In this document: in pieces, positions 9,735 to 18,000 of the stretch
Numbering within the stretch: position 1 is the stretch's first letter
Layout of the letters: each line of letters opens with the position of its first letter
Source of the DNA: Mycobacteroides sp. CBMA 271
Lineage (GTDB): Bacteria > Actinomycetota > Actinomycetes > Mycobacteriales > Mycobacteriaceae
DNA length: 64,000 nt
Reading direction: 5' to 3'
NCBI RefSeq assembly: GCF_009729205.1
Contig: NZ_VTHB01000005.1
Coordinates: forward strand, 62,001 to 126,000
The notes under the pieces: model-generated
Database searches by the model: none
What the model saw: only the letters and a program-made list of their open reading frames with translations
What the model was told of the DNA's origin: nothing
Translations under genes and position numbers: made by a program

Positions 9735-11224
9735 TTGTCGAGATGTAGTGAGCGTGCGGTCTCTTCAGGCGAGTGGGCAACTGTCGCCGCATTCCAGTCG
9801 ACATCTCCGGCGCCGGGAATGGCGTCGATCATGGTCTTCTGCCAGGTGGCGCGCCATCGGCCCGGAAAACACCGCTGAAGGGCCTCAAGCATGATGGGCA
9901 CGGCAGTGGACGCGCCCGGAGACGCGCCGAGCAGTCCCGCGATGGTGCCGTCGGCGCTAATGACGAGTTCGGTGCCCTGCTGGATCACACCCATGCGGCG
10001 AGGGTCGGGGACAATCAGCTGCGCCCGTTGACCTGCCGGGACAAGTTCCCAATCCTCGGGGTTGGCGGCAGGGTAGTAGCGCCGCAGTTGCGCGAATCGT
10101 CGTCGGGAGCCCGCAGCGTGTTGGGTGATCAGATATCTGACAAGAGCCAGATTCTGAATAAGTGCTGCGGCGATCACATGCATGTTGTGCCAGCGCACGG
10201 TGGTGAAGAAGTCGGTCCACCGACCATGTTTGAGCAGCTTGGTGCTCAACGTCGCATACGGCCCGAACATGACGTACGGCGAGCCGTCGACAACGCGTTT
10301 GTCCAGGTGCGGCACCGACATCGGTGGGGCGCCGACGGGAGCTTGCCCGTATACCTTCGTCTCGTGCCGGTTCGTCACCACGGGATTTCCGCACCGTAGG
10401 AATGCCGCGCCAACGGGCAATACCGCGTATCCGCGTACCTCGGGAAGGCCTGCGCGTTGCAGTAAATGCAGCGCGTGGCCGCCGGCTCCGACAAAGATCG
10501 TGCGCCCGCGTACCGTGAAGTCGCCGTTGCGGTTTCGTCCACTCGCCGTCCACGAACCGTCCCGGGCCTGGGTGAGGGCGCGGACCTGGTGGCCCGGGCG
10601 CACCTGACCGCCGCGGTCGGTGATGATGCGGGTCAGGCCCCGGGTGAGGGCGCCGAAATCGATATCGGTGCCGCTTGGGTGCCGGGTGGCGGCGACGGGT
10701 TCACTGTGATCGCGTCCGCTCATCACCAGCGGCGCCCAGCGTTCGATGGTGTCACGGTCCTCGCTGAACTCCAGTCGAGCGAACATCGGCTCAACGGACA
10801 GTGTCTTGTACCGGTGCCGCAGGTAGTCGATATCTCGGTGCCCAAACACCACATTCATATGGGCGGCGGAGTGAATGAACGTATCCGGATCGAGCAGATC
10901 GTTGTTGGCGAGGTAGGACCACCATTGGCGGCTCAAGTGGAATTGGCGGGCGATGGTGGCGGGCTTCTCACCGTCGTCGGGGTCGGGCATGTAGTTGAGC
11001 TCGCAGAATCCGGTGTGCCCGGTTCCGGCGTTGTTCCAGGGGTCGCTGCTTTCGGTGGCCAGCGCATCGGCCCTCTCCAACAGCACAATTCGCCACTCGG
11101 GCTCGAGTATCGCCAGCATCGAGCTTAGTGTTGCGGACATGATGCCGCCGCCAATCAGCAGCACATCTGCGTCCACGCGGGAGGTGTCGGCAGCCGTGGG
11201 GAACATGGTCATGAAATTCACCAT
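9731..11224 (-). CDS. mqo: Malate:quinone oxidoreductase
   Basis: Membrane-associated FAD enzyme oxidising malate to oxaloacetate and passing electrons to the quinone pool. The 497-residue product has the N-terminal dinucleotide motif LLIGGGIMSATLSSML with the Glu of VLLERAD, then NNAGTGHTGFCELNYMP, typical of Mqo, the central VGAGGHALHLLQRAGLPE and GTELVISADGTIAGLLGASPGAS near the C-terminus. Two starts are possible: ATG 11224 or ATG 11212. The gene is divergent from a LysR regulator with a 9-base inverted repeat between them, so local control is likely. Confidence 0.93.
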   Translation of the reverse strand: MVNFMTMFPTAADTSRVDADVLLIGGGIMSATLSSMLAILEPEWRIVLLERADALATESSDPWNNAGTGHTGFCELNYMPDPDDGEKPATIARQFHLSRQWWSYLANNDLLDPDTFIHSAAHMNVVFGHRDIDYLRHRYKTLSVEPMFARLEFSEDRDTIERWAPLVMSGRDHSEPVAATRHPSGTDIDFGALTRGLTRIITDRGGQVRPGHQVRALTQARDGSWTASGRNRNGDFTVRGRTIFVGAGGHALHLLQRAGLPEVRGYAVLPVGAAFLRCGNPVVTNRHETKVYGQAPVGAPPMSVPHLDKRVVDGSPYVMFGPYATLSTKLLKHGRWTDFFTTVRWHNMHVIAAALIQNLALVRYLITQHAAGSRRRFAQLRRYYPAANPEDWELVPAGQRAQLIVPDPRRMGVIQQGTELVISADGTIAGLLGASPGASTAVPIMLEALQRCFPGRWRATWQKTMIDAIPGAGDVDWNAATVAHSPEETARSLHLDN

Positions 11225-11234
11225 TCACCCCAAT

Positions 11235-11260
11235 CAATCATTCCGTCCAATGAATGATTG
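11235..11260. promoter_or_regulatory. Inverted repeat between mqo and lysR (candidate LysR operator)
   Basis: A perfect 9-8-9 dyad, CAATCATTC (11235-11243) and GAATGATTG (11252-11260), in the 54-base gap between the divergent starts. The size and T/A-rich half-sites fit a LysR binding site. Confidence 0.7.
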
Positions 11261-11278
11261 AAGGAGTACCATCCGAAA

Positions 11279-12190
11279 ATGGAACGATGGACATCCCAGC
11301 TCGCCCCGCAGTTGCGGGCCTTGGTCGAGCTGGCCGCCCACGACGGACATATGACCCAAGCAGCGCTCGCGCTCGATATTCCGCAGTCGTCGATGAGCCG
11401 ACGGATTCACGCTCTGCAGACAGCGCTGGGTGTGCCGTTGCTCATTCACGACGGCCGCACTGTGCGTCTCACTCCGGAGGCTCAACGTCTGGCTACTCGA
11501 GCACGGGAGCCACTGACCGAACTAGACCAAACACTCGCCGAGGTCACCGGCGACGCCGATCCGGAGCACGGCACCGTGCGCTTCGGGTTCCCCCTCACCA
11601 TGGGATCGGGTCACATACCGGACCTTCTCGCCGCCTTCCGTCATCGACACCCCGGGATCCGGGTACTCCTCAAGCAGGCACATGGCACCGAACTGGGTGC
11701 AGAGCTGTTGACTGGCCACCTCGATCTGGCCGTCGTGATCCCCGCGCCCGAGCGTCTCCACCACACCACGATCGGCAGCCAGCACATTCACGTCGCGGTG
11801 CCCGCGGACCACAGCCTCGCTGCTGCCGCCGAGCTTCATCTGGGCGACTTGGCGGGTGAGACATTCATCGCCAATCCGCCGAGCTACAACCTTCGGCAAC
11901 TCACCGAAACATGGTGCCGCGAAGCGGGGTACACCCCCAACATCGCCATCGAGGTCACTGAATTCAGCACGATCCGCGAATTGATCAGTCGCGGACTGGG
12001 CATCGCGCTATTGCCCCATGATGACCGCACCCCACCCGGCATCATCGAAATACCGCTCGCGGCCCGCTATCACCGCTCGATCGCGCTGACATGGGGCGCA
12101 ACAACCCACGCGGCACCCACACGGCGCCTCAACGACTTTCTGCTCCAACACTTCTCGCCCGGCGCCGTCAACAACGCGCACGCCGGTTAG
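11279..12190 (+). CDS. LysR-family transcriptional regulator
   Basis: A 303-residue LTTR. The winged HTH is at the N-terminus (LRALVELAAHDGHMTQAALALDIPQSSMSRRIHALQ), with the linker helix and ligand-binding domain after residue ~90 (GTVRFGFPLTMGS, HLDLAVV, VTEFSTIRELISRGLGIALLP). The ATG at 11279 is preferred because AAGGAG at 11261-11266 precedes it; an in-frame TTG at 11258 would overlap the operator. It is divergent from mqo and probably regulates it; the effector is unknown. The stop overlaps the convergent next gene by four bases. Confidence 0.88.
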   Translation: MERWTSQLAPQLRALVELAAHDGHMTQAALALDIPQSSMSRRIHALQTALGVPLLIHDGRTVRLTPEAQRLATRAREPLTELDQTLAEVTGDADPEHGTVRFGFPLTMGSGHIPDLLAAFRHRHPGIRVLLKQAHGTELGAELLTGHLDLAVVIPAPERLHHTTIGSQHIHVAVPADHSLAAAAELHLGDLAGETFIANPPSYNLRQLTETWCREAGYTPNIAIEVTEFSTIRELISRGLGIALLPHDDRTPPGIIEIPLAARYHRSIALTWGATTHAAPTRRLNDFLLQHFSPGAVNNAHAG

Positions 12191-13836
12191 TCGTGGCTGC
12201 TGCTTCCGGCCTTCGAACCCTCGCCACCGGATTTGGATGTGCTGGTGGACTTGCTCGCCGAGTCGTGTGTTGAGGTAGCGCCCGAAGGCTTCGTGTCCGA
12301 AGACTTGGTATCCGAAACCTTGGTCTTATCGGGCGTCTTGGTGTCCGATGTCTTGGTATCTGACGGCTTGGTATCTGACGTCTTGGTGCCCGACGTGGAT
12401 GCGCCAGACGATGTGGTCCCTGTCGAGTCGCTCTTGTCCGTGATCGATTTTCCGGTGGTGGACTGAGACGTCGAACCTCGCACGGTGCCCTGCGCACTGA
12501 CGGCGCCGTGCTCGGTGGTGCTGGCGGCGGGGACCTTGGGCTTGTTCTTGGTTACGGCGCCGGTGGGGGACTTACCGTCCTTCTCTGAATCCTTGGCGTT
12601 CTCTGTGTCTTTCGCCGGCGTGGTACCCGTGGCCGTTGCGGTGGAGGTTCCCTCGGGATCGGTCACCGCCGCGGAAGGCGCGGTCTCCTTCGGTGAGTCT
12701 TTGGTGCCGTCCGTGGTGGTTACCTTGCCGTCTTCTTTGGCCTTGTCCTTGGTCGCCTGCTCCTTGGTGGTACCGCCGGTCGCCTTGTCTTTGTCTTTGT
12801 CTTTGTCCTTGGTAGGCGACTGGCTCTCGGCGGATGCCTTGTCGGTTTGCTTGTCTTTGGATTCTTTCGTGTCCGCGACGACATTCGCTGCGGTGCCCTT
12901 GCCGTCTTCCTTGGCCGAAACCTTGTCGGATGCCGTGGCGGTTTCTGCTGTGGTGCTGGATTTTTCGATGCTCACGAGTTTGTGGTCGACCTTGGTCAGA
13001 CCTAGCGCGTCGGCGATATGTGCCTCGGCATCCTTGATGGTCTTCGTGAAGGGCGTCAATGCCTCATGTATGGAGGTGGGTAGGGTGCCGACGGTTTCCG
13101 TCGTGGTCTTCACGGCGAAGCCGGGGAGCGGGGGCAGTGGCGGCAGGAACGACCGAGCCTCTGCCCAGGCGAAGTTGATGACGGATCTAACGATGTCGCC
13201 GCCGAAACGCCCGAATGAGTTCACGATGTTGGAGAAGCTGGGGTCGTTGATGATGGGGTCGACAAGGTTGTAGACGAAACTGTTCGCGATGGGGCGAACC
13301 AGATTGTCGTACACGATGCCGATTTGCGCACTGACCAGTCCGCCAATGACGGGGACATACCCGGCAGCCCATTGTGCGACGTCTACGCCGTAGTCAACCC
13401 AGTACTGGATGGCCTGGTAGGCCTGATCGATGCCGTTGGTGATGGAGTTCGCGACGGCGGGTCCGGTCGCGGCGGCAGAAATGCCGGATCGCGATGGTGC
13501 GCCGGCGGTCGCGGGGGACTGGACTGTCGCGGGGGACTGGACTACTGCCACGCGCGGCAGCATCGAGGGCGCGGGTCGGACAATTGGACCGAGCCCGCTC
13601 GCCGCCTCAGGTGCCGTCAGCGGCAACGGGGATCTCAGTGCTGTCAGGACGGTGCGCGCGGCATCGGGGACCTGCGGCGTGAACGCCAACGAGCTCAGAC
13701 GAACGGGAGTCGTTCGGAGATCGGGCAATGAGGTTGTCTGCGGCGCGGCCGGAACTACCGTTGGTGTGACCACCAAAGTGGTCGCGGTGATGGCGGCCAG
13801 ACCCGCCTTGAACAATGGATTGACGATCCGGTCCAT
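12187..13836 (-). CDS. Secreted or surface protein with repetitive Lys/Asp/Ser/Thr-rich tail
   Basis: A 549-residue protein of unknown function. Residues ~8-32 form a signal-peptide-like segment (AGLAAITATTLVVTPTVVPAA). Residues ~120-260 carry a hydrophobic domain (QYWVDYGVDVAQWAAGYVPV, DNLVRPIANSFVYNLVDPI) of a kind seen in other mycobacterial exported proteins. From ~300 on it is low complexity: KDKDKDKDK, many TSDTK/PSDTK units, Ser/Thr runs and no Cys. It looks like an unstructured wall-spanning or extracellular tail. Tandem DNA repeats encode VQSPAT twice (13507-13542) and the KD run (about 12786-12810). It is not a PE or PPE protein by its N-terminus. Confidence 0.7.
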   Translation of the reverse strand: MDRIVNPLFKAGLAAITATTLVVTPTVVPAAPQTTSLPDLRTTPVRLSSLAFTPQVPDAARTVLTALRSPLPLTAPEAASGLGPIVRPAPSMLPRVAVVQSPATVQSPATAGAPSRSGISAAATGPAVANSITNGIDQAYQAIQYWVDYGVDVAQWAAGYVPVIGGLVSAQIGIVYDNLVRPIANSFVYNLVDPIINDPSFSNIVNSFGRFGGDIVRSVINFAWAEARSFLPPLPPLPGFAVKTTTETVGTLPTSIHEALTPFTKTIKDAEAHIADALGLTKVDHKLVSIEKSSTTAETATASDKVSAKEDGKGTAANVVADTKESKDKQTDKASAESQSPTKDKDKDKDKATGGTTKEQATKDKAKEDGKVTTTDGTKDSPKETAPSAAVTDPEGTSTATATGTTPAKDTENAKDSEKDGKSPTGAVTKNKPKVPAASTTEHGAVSAQGTVRGSTSQSTTGKSITDKSDSTGTTSSGASTSGTKTSDTKPSDTKTSDTKTPDKTKVSDTKSSDTKPSGATSTHDSASKSTSTSKSGGEGSKAGSSSHD

Positions 13837-13995
13837 CTCACTCCTCTATCCGTCCCAAGGCGACCCGGATGTCAGGTTACGGGGTATTCACTGAGGAATG
13901 TGCCACCCAAAACGGGGAAGTGTCATCCAGCAACGGAGCAACGGTTGTCTCCAATAATGTTCTGGCGCTGTTTGATCCGGATTGCCACGAGTGTG

Positions 13996-15219
13996 CTAGC
14001 GGCGGATCAGTCCCTGGTAGTCGCGGACGGTGAAGACGTCGTGGATATTCAGACGACGTGCCGCGACGAGCCGGGACGCGGTGCGCGCAAAGGGCGGCGG
14101 CAAATGCCCGAGGATTCGCGCGCCGTGAATCAGAGCCCCGAGGCCGAGCCGAGTCTTGGGCACCAGAGTGTCGGACGCGGTGAGTGCCAGTTGGCGACTG
14201 CGATGTACGTAATCGCGCATGGCAGCTTCGCAGGCGGGGTATGCGCGCGTGTGATCGCCTGCCGCGGATGCGATTTCCCCGGCAAGCACATACGCTCCGA
14301 CTACCGCCAGACTGGTACTTCCGCCGACCGCCGGGCCGGGGCAGTATCCCGCGTCGCCGACTAGGGTGATCCGCCCCTTGGACCAGGTTTCCATCCGCAG
14401 TTGGGTAATGGAATCCATGTAGAAGGCATCGGTTGTGCTGACCTCTGCGAGCAGCCGCGGCACCTCCCAGCCGACGTCCTCATATACCTCCCGCAGTAAC
14501 GCCTTTTGCCTGTCCACGTCGCGGTGGTGGTACTCAAGGGGCTCGCGCGTGCGGAAGAGGAAGAACGCCCGAGCATCCGGTACCTGGGTGGCGCTGTACA
14601 TGCCTGCCAACCGGTTGACTTGCGGGAACATCAGCGAGCGGCCCTTGAGATCAAGATAGTTCGGTATGGATGCGACCGCGAGATACTCGCCGAGCCAATG
14701 TGAATAGCCAGATTCCGGGCCGAACACCAGATTTCGGACATGTGAGTGCAGCCCGTCGGCTCCGATGACGAGATCGAATCGACGCTCGGGGCCGGCCTCA
14801 AAGGCAACGCGTACGCCCGCGTCCGCCTCCGTGAGCGCCGCGATGGAGTCGCCGAAAATGTACTCTGCAGTGGGGGAACTGGCCGCGTACAGGATCTCGC
14901 TGAGGTCGTCCCGCATGATCTCTATATGGCGTTGCGACACGGCCGAGGTGATCAGCGCCTGGGGGAGGTCTACGAGGCCGGGCTTGCCCTCACGATGGAT
15001 TGAGATGACGTCGGTGCCGGCGTCGTGCGCCTCGATCGCTTCGAGGACACCCATCGCCTCGACGATGTCCATTGCCGGCTTAAACAGGTCTACGGCGTGA
15101 CCGCCCGATTTGCGCGGGGCCGGCGAGCGTTCGACGACCGTCACATCAAATCCATAGCGCGCCAACCAATAGGCAAGCGTTGGGCCGGCCACACTTGCCC
15201 CCGAAATGAGTACCCGCAT
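13996..15219 (-). CDS. FAD-dependent monooxygenase (class A, PHBH/TetX fold)
   Basis: A 407-residue flavoprotein. It has the N-terminal FAD fold LISGASVAGPTLAYWLARYG with VVERSPAPR, the DG motif VIGADGLHSHVR, and the second FAD motif GRITLVGDAGYCPGPAVGGS. These define the aromatic-hydroxylase/TetX-like group that oxygenates small aromatic or polyketide substrates; the substrate is not readable. It is divergent from a TetR gene with two strong dyads between, an arrangement typical of inducible detoxification. It could relate to tetracycline- or rifamycin-modifying enzymes, but no substrate evidence is visible. Confidence 0.85.
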   Translation of the reverse strand: MRVLISGASVAGPTLAYWLARYGFDVTVVERSPAPRKSGGHAVDLFKPAMDIVEAMGVLEAIEAHDAGTDVISIHREGKPGLVDLPQALITSAVSQRHIEIMRDDLSEILYAASSPTAEYIFGDSIAALTEADAGVRVAFEAGPERRFDLVIGADGLHSHVRNLVFGPESGYSHWLGEYLAVASIPNYLDLKGRSLMFPQVNRLAGMYSATQVPDARAFFLFRTREPLEYHHRDVDRQKALLREVYEDVGWEVPRLLAEVSTTDAFYMDSITQLRMETWSKGRITLVGDAGYCPGPAVGGSTSLAVVGAYVLAGEIASAAGDHTRAYPACEAAMRDYVHRSRQLALTASDTLVPKTRLGLGALIHGARILGHLPPPFARTASRLVAARRLNIHDVFTVRDYQGLIRR

Positions 15220-15228
15220 GATGTCCCC

Positions 15229-15250
15229 TTACTTAACGATCGGTAAGTAA
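15229..15250. promoter_or_regulatory. TetR operator candidate 1 (monooxygenase side)
   Basis: A near-perfect 22-base palindrome with arms TTACTTA and TAAGTAA around ACGATCGG; only one inner base pair breaks symmetry. It lies ten bases upstream of the monooxygenase ATG. Confidence 0.85.
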
Positions 15251-15264
15251 AATCGAGCATACTG

Positions 15265-15284
15265 CTTACCGACCGGAAAGTAAG
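15265..15284. promoter_or_regulatory. TetR operator candidate 2 (tetR side)
   Basis: A second dyad with outer arms CTTAC and GTAAG over 20 bases, sharing the CTTAC..CGACCGG..GTAAG pattern with operator 1. It sits where the -35 region of the tetR promoter would be. Confidence 0.75.
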
Positions 15285-15288
15285 GGGC

Positions 15289-15294
15289 TATTAT
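15289..15294 (+). promoter_or_regulatory. -10 box of tetR (leaderless start)
   Basis: TATTAT ends six bases before the tetR ATG at 15301 and there is no ribosome site between, so transcription probably begins at or next to the start codon. Confidence 0.55.
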
Positions 15295-15300
15295 CGCCAG

Positions 15301-15828
15301 ATGGCCCCAGCGGCGACCAAAACCAGAGAGCGCATCCAAGACGTCGCGCGAGATCTGTTTGCCGAGCGCGGGTTACGCAACACCAGCCTGCAGGATATCG
15401 CCGCCCGCCTGGAGATCACCAAACCGGCTCTGTACTACCATTTTTCGTCTCGTGACGACCTGGTGCGGAGCATCGTGCGGCCCATGGTGGACGATTTAGA
15501 GGAATTCTTGGCCGCCCGCACCCCGGGCGACAGGCGCCAATTGCTTGAGGACTACTTCGACGTCTTGTGGGCGCACAGGGTCGTCCTGAGCATCATCATT
15601 CGAGATCTAGCTACCCTGGGGCAGCTCGAGCTGGGCGGGTGGATGATCGAATGGCGACGCCGGCTGATCGCACTGCTGGCGGGCGCCAAGCCGTCGGTGG
15701 TGCAGATGGTCCGGGCCACGGTGGCACTCGGCGGCCTGTCGGACTGCGCCATCGAGTATGCGGACCGGTCGCAGCGGCAAGTCAAGAAGGCTGCGGTTGA
15801 CGCGGCTATCGCAGCACTGGACAGCTGA
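15301..15828 (+). CDS. TetR-family regulator of the adjacent monooxygenase
   Basis: A 175-residue TetR protein. The HTH is at residues ~8-52 (RERIQDVARDLFAERG, TSLQDIAARLEITKPALYYHF), followed by a short all-helical effector domain. The start at 15301 is set by the -10 box just upstream and the lack of a ribosome site. Two dyads in the intergenic region suggest it represses both itself and the divergent flavin monooxygenase, with that enzyme's substrate as likely inducer (inference). The gene ends eight bases before the convergent lipase-like gene. Confidence 0.88.
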   Translation: MAPAATKTRERIQDVARDLFAERGLRNTSLQDIAARLEITKPALYYHFSSRDDLVRSIVRPMVDDLEEFLAARTPGDRRQLLEDYFDVLWAHRVVLSIIIRDLATLGQLELGGWMIEWRRRLIALLAGAKPSVVQMVRATVALGGLSDCAIEYADRSQRQVKKAAVDAAIAALDS

Positions 15829-15835
15829 ACGGGCG

Positions 15836-17191
15836 CTAGAGCGAACGCCCGCCCACGACCTTCGCGCTGATCCAGCCGAGCTTGAGCAAGCCCGAGTAGG
15901 TGGAGAGCCTGAATGCCAGCGGCCAGCTCGTCCGCCGCGGTCCCGTCGGGAGCGGTTCGCCGGCGAACCGCGCGCGCAGCCAAGTCAGCGCCATGGGCGC
16001 GGACATGGGGTGCAGCAGCAGGTGTTCGTTGAGCAGATCTCGGTGATAGGTGACGTCGGCACCACCCCCGCAGTAGGTGTCGGCGAGTTCGTCGATGCAC
16101 GACGCCGAGATGATCTCGTCGTGTGCCGCCTGAATGATGAGCATCGGTGGGGTGGGCACCGTCTTGCCGAGCTTGATGCTCTCGAAGACGTGCTGCACCT
16201 CGGGCGTCGCGAGGAGCTGCTCCAGCGGCCGGTCCACCAAATCGTCCATATCCTTGAATGCCATGGCCACGATGGCCCTCAAGGTGGGCATCTCTTCGAG
16301 TCGTCCGAGGAACTCCTTGCCCTTGGGCGTCGCATGCTCCTCGATGACTCGCTCAAGGCCCGGATAGACGTGCGATAGCGCAGCGACGACGAGACCGGGC
16401 AGCGCGGCGAATAGCCCACCATTGAGACGTCGGAAGGTATGTCCTAGATCGCCCACGGGAGAACCGAGGACGGCACCCGCGATCTCGAGCTCCGGTGCAT
16501 ACTCGGCGCTGGCTTCCGCAGTCCAGGCCGTGGCGAGCCCCCCACCGGAGTAGCCCCACAGCCCGATGGGGGCCTGTCGGGAAAGTCCGAGCCGTTCGCA
16601 GTTCAGGGCCGCCCGAATTCCGTCGAGGGTCCGGTATCCGGGTTCGTCTGGAGCGCCCCATATCCCGTCAACGCCCTCATGGTCGGGTACGGATACCGCC
16701 CACCCCTGCGCAAGTAGCGCGGCGATCAGCAGCAATTCGAACTGAGCGAAGGAACCGAGTGCGCGCGCGCCGCGCCGCAGGGCGTAGGAGGGGAAGCAGC
16801 GGTCGGTGACGGCGTCGATGGCGCACTGATACGACACGATGGGTATCGGGGCCGTCTGATCGACGCCTTCGGGCAGGAGCACGGTCGTCACCGCGGCATC
16901 GGCCTGCCGATTGAGGTTGTTGCTGCGGTACAGCAGCTGTGTGGCGGTGAATCGCTGGGGAATCACCCCAAGGAACGCCATTTCGACCTCGCGGGTCCGC
17001 AGTAGCGTGCCCGGTACGGCATGCTCGAATCCGAGCGGCGGGAGATAGAACGGGTCGTCGGTGGGCAGGAGAGGGCGCGCGCCGCGCTCGATTGCCTGGT
17101 GGGTCGGCTCGCCGATCCACTTGACGTCATCAGATGCCGCCAGGTCGTGGGGTGCCATGCCTGCGCTCCCTTCAAGGTCCCCGGCATTCAT
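15836..17191 (-). CDS. Secretory-lipase-type alpha/beta hydrolase
   Basis: A 451-residue hydrolase of the LIP (triacylglycerol lipase) family. The nucleophile elbow is [14 protein letters not shown] near residue 220. The acid and base candidates are [11 protein letters not shown] (Asp) and [11 protein letters not shown] (His) near residues 380-410. [30 protein letters not shown] before the elbow is typical of the family. I see no obvious signal peptide, although relatives are often secreted; a longer N-terminus is not available because the frame starts at 17191. It likely cleaves acyl esters; the natural substrate is unknown. Confidence 0.8.
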   Translation of the reverse strand: MNAGDLEGSAGMAPHDLAASDDVKWIGEPTHQAIERGARPLLPTDDPFYLPPLGFEHAVPGTLLRTREVEMAFLGVIPQRFTATQLLYRSNNLNRQADAAVTTVLLPEGVDQTAPIPIVSYQCAIDAVTDRCFPSYALRRGARALGSFAQFELLLIAALLAQGWAVSVPDHEGVDGIWGAPDEPGYRTLDGIRAALNCERLGLSRQAPIGLWGYSGGGLATAWTAEASAEYAPELEIAGAVLGSPVGDLGHTFRRLNGGLFAALPGLVVAALSHVYPGLERVIEEHATPKGKEFLGRLEEMPTLRAIVAMAFKDMDDLVDRPLEQLLATPEVQHVFESIKLGKTVPTPPMLIIQAAHDEIISASCIDELADTYCGGGADVTYHRDLLNEHLLLHPMSAPMALTWLRARFAGEPLPTGPRRTSWPLAFRLSTYSGLLKLGWISAKVVGGRSL

Positions 17192-17213
17192 ACCCTAAGA
17201 AGACTCTAAGGGG

Positions 17214-17918
17214 CTAGTGGGGTGAGCCGGGTGGGCGCAACGCCGCAAACTCGTCGGTGACGCGGTACCGGTCATCGGTGAATCGGTACAGGGCGCCGGG
17301 GCGGCCTCCGCTGCGGCCCGATCGCGCGGTGGTTCCGGTGGGAGTGAGAACCCCGCGCCGCACCAACACGCGTTGCAGGTTCGTGGCATCCACCGGGTAG
17401 CCCAGCGCCGCGCAGTAGATGTCGCGAAGCGTCGACAGCGTGAATTGCTGTGGCGCCAAGGCGAATCCAATATTCGTGTAGGACATCTTGGCCACCAGCC
17501 GAGTATGGGCGTGCGCCACCATTACCTGGTGGTCGAAGGCCATTGCGGGCAGATCGCCTATCCGGTGCCACTGGGTGTCGGCGGGAAGTTCGGGAGTGGC
17601 GGGGAAGGGGACGAGCCCAAGGAATGTCGAGGCGATGGTACGAGGCCCGGGCACGCGATTCGGTTCGGAAAACACGGCTAGCTGCTCAAGGTGTGCCAGC
17701 TCACGTACGTCCACCTTCTCGGCCAGCTGTCGCCGGATGGACGAGGGGAGGTCTTCATCGGTGCGAACCTGGCCGCCGGGGAGGGCCCACGCGCCACGAT
17801 GCGGGCCCAGGGCGTGTTGCCATAGCAACACTGCAAGTTCGGGCATCTGACTGTCACCAAAGTGACGTACTTGGAACACCACGGCTAACACCTCGTGTTC
17901 GGTGCTAGTATGGGCCAT
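17214..17918 (-). CDS. nrtR: NrtR-type NUDIX transcriptional regulator of NAD synthesis
   Basis: A 234-residue protein with an N-terminal NUDIX-like domain ([28 protein letters not shown], a degenerate Nudix box) and a C-terminal winged-helix region ([27 protein letters not shown] with RRGVL and GRPGALYRF). This is the NrtR layout, a repressor that senses NAD-related nucleotides. It is divergent from nadABC. ATG 17918 is chosen over an in-frame ATG at 17930 because TATGAT (17931-17926) is spaced exactly as a -10 box for a leaderless start at 17918. The operator lies immediately upstream. Confidence 0.88.
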   Translation of the reverse strand: MAHTSTEHEVLAVVFQVRHFGDSQMPELAVLLWQHALGPHRGAWALPGGQVRTDEDLPSSIRRQLAEKVDVRELAHLEQLAVFSEPNRVPGPRTIASTFLGLVPFPATPELPADTQWHRIGDLPAMAFDHQVMVAHAHTRLVAKMSYTNIGFALAPQQFTLSTLRDIYCAALGYPVDATNLQRVLVRRGVLTPTGTTARSGRSGGRPGALYRFTDDRYRVTDEFAALRPPGSPH

Positions 17919-17941
17919 GTTTTCGATCATAAGTCGAAAAC
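17919..17941. promoter_or_regulatory. NrtR operator overlapping nrtR and nadA promoters
   Basis: A perfect 8-7-8 dyad, GTTTTCGA-N7-TCGAAAAC, abutting the nrtR ATG. The nrtR -10 candidate TATGAT (minus strand, 17931-17926) overlaps the spacer. A plus-strand -10 candidate TAGTAT (17906-17911) would place the nadA start site at the operator's edge. A protein bound here would block both directions. Confidence 0.85.
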
Positions 17942-18000
17942 CTCGGTCGACCAAACCAGCCCGAGGGCTGACCGAGACCCGAGGGCTCGAGGAGGCGGCC

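Noticed and set aside
12187..13836. PE or PPE family membership of the tailed secreted protein
   Set aside because: It has a signal peptide and lacks the PE/PPE N-terminal motifs.
13996..15219. Calling the monooxygenase a tetracycline-inactivating TetX
   Set aside because: Only the general class A fold is visible; substrate residues cannot be judged from sequence, so I left it as a class.
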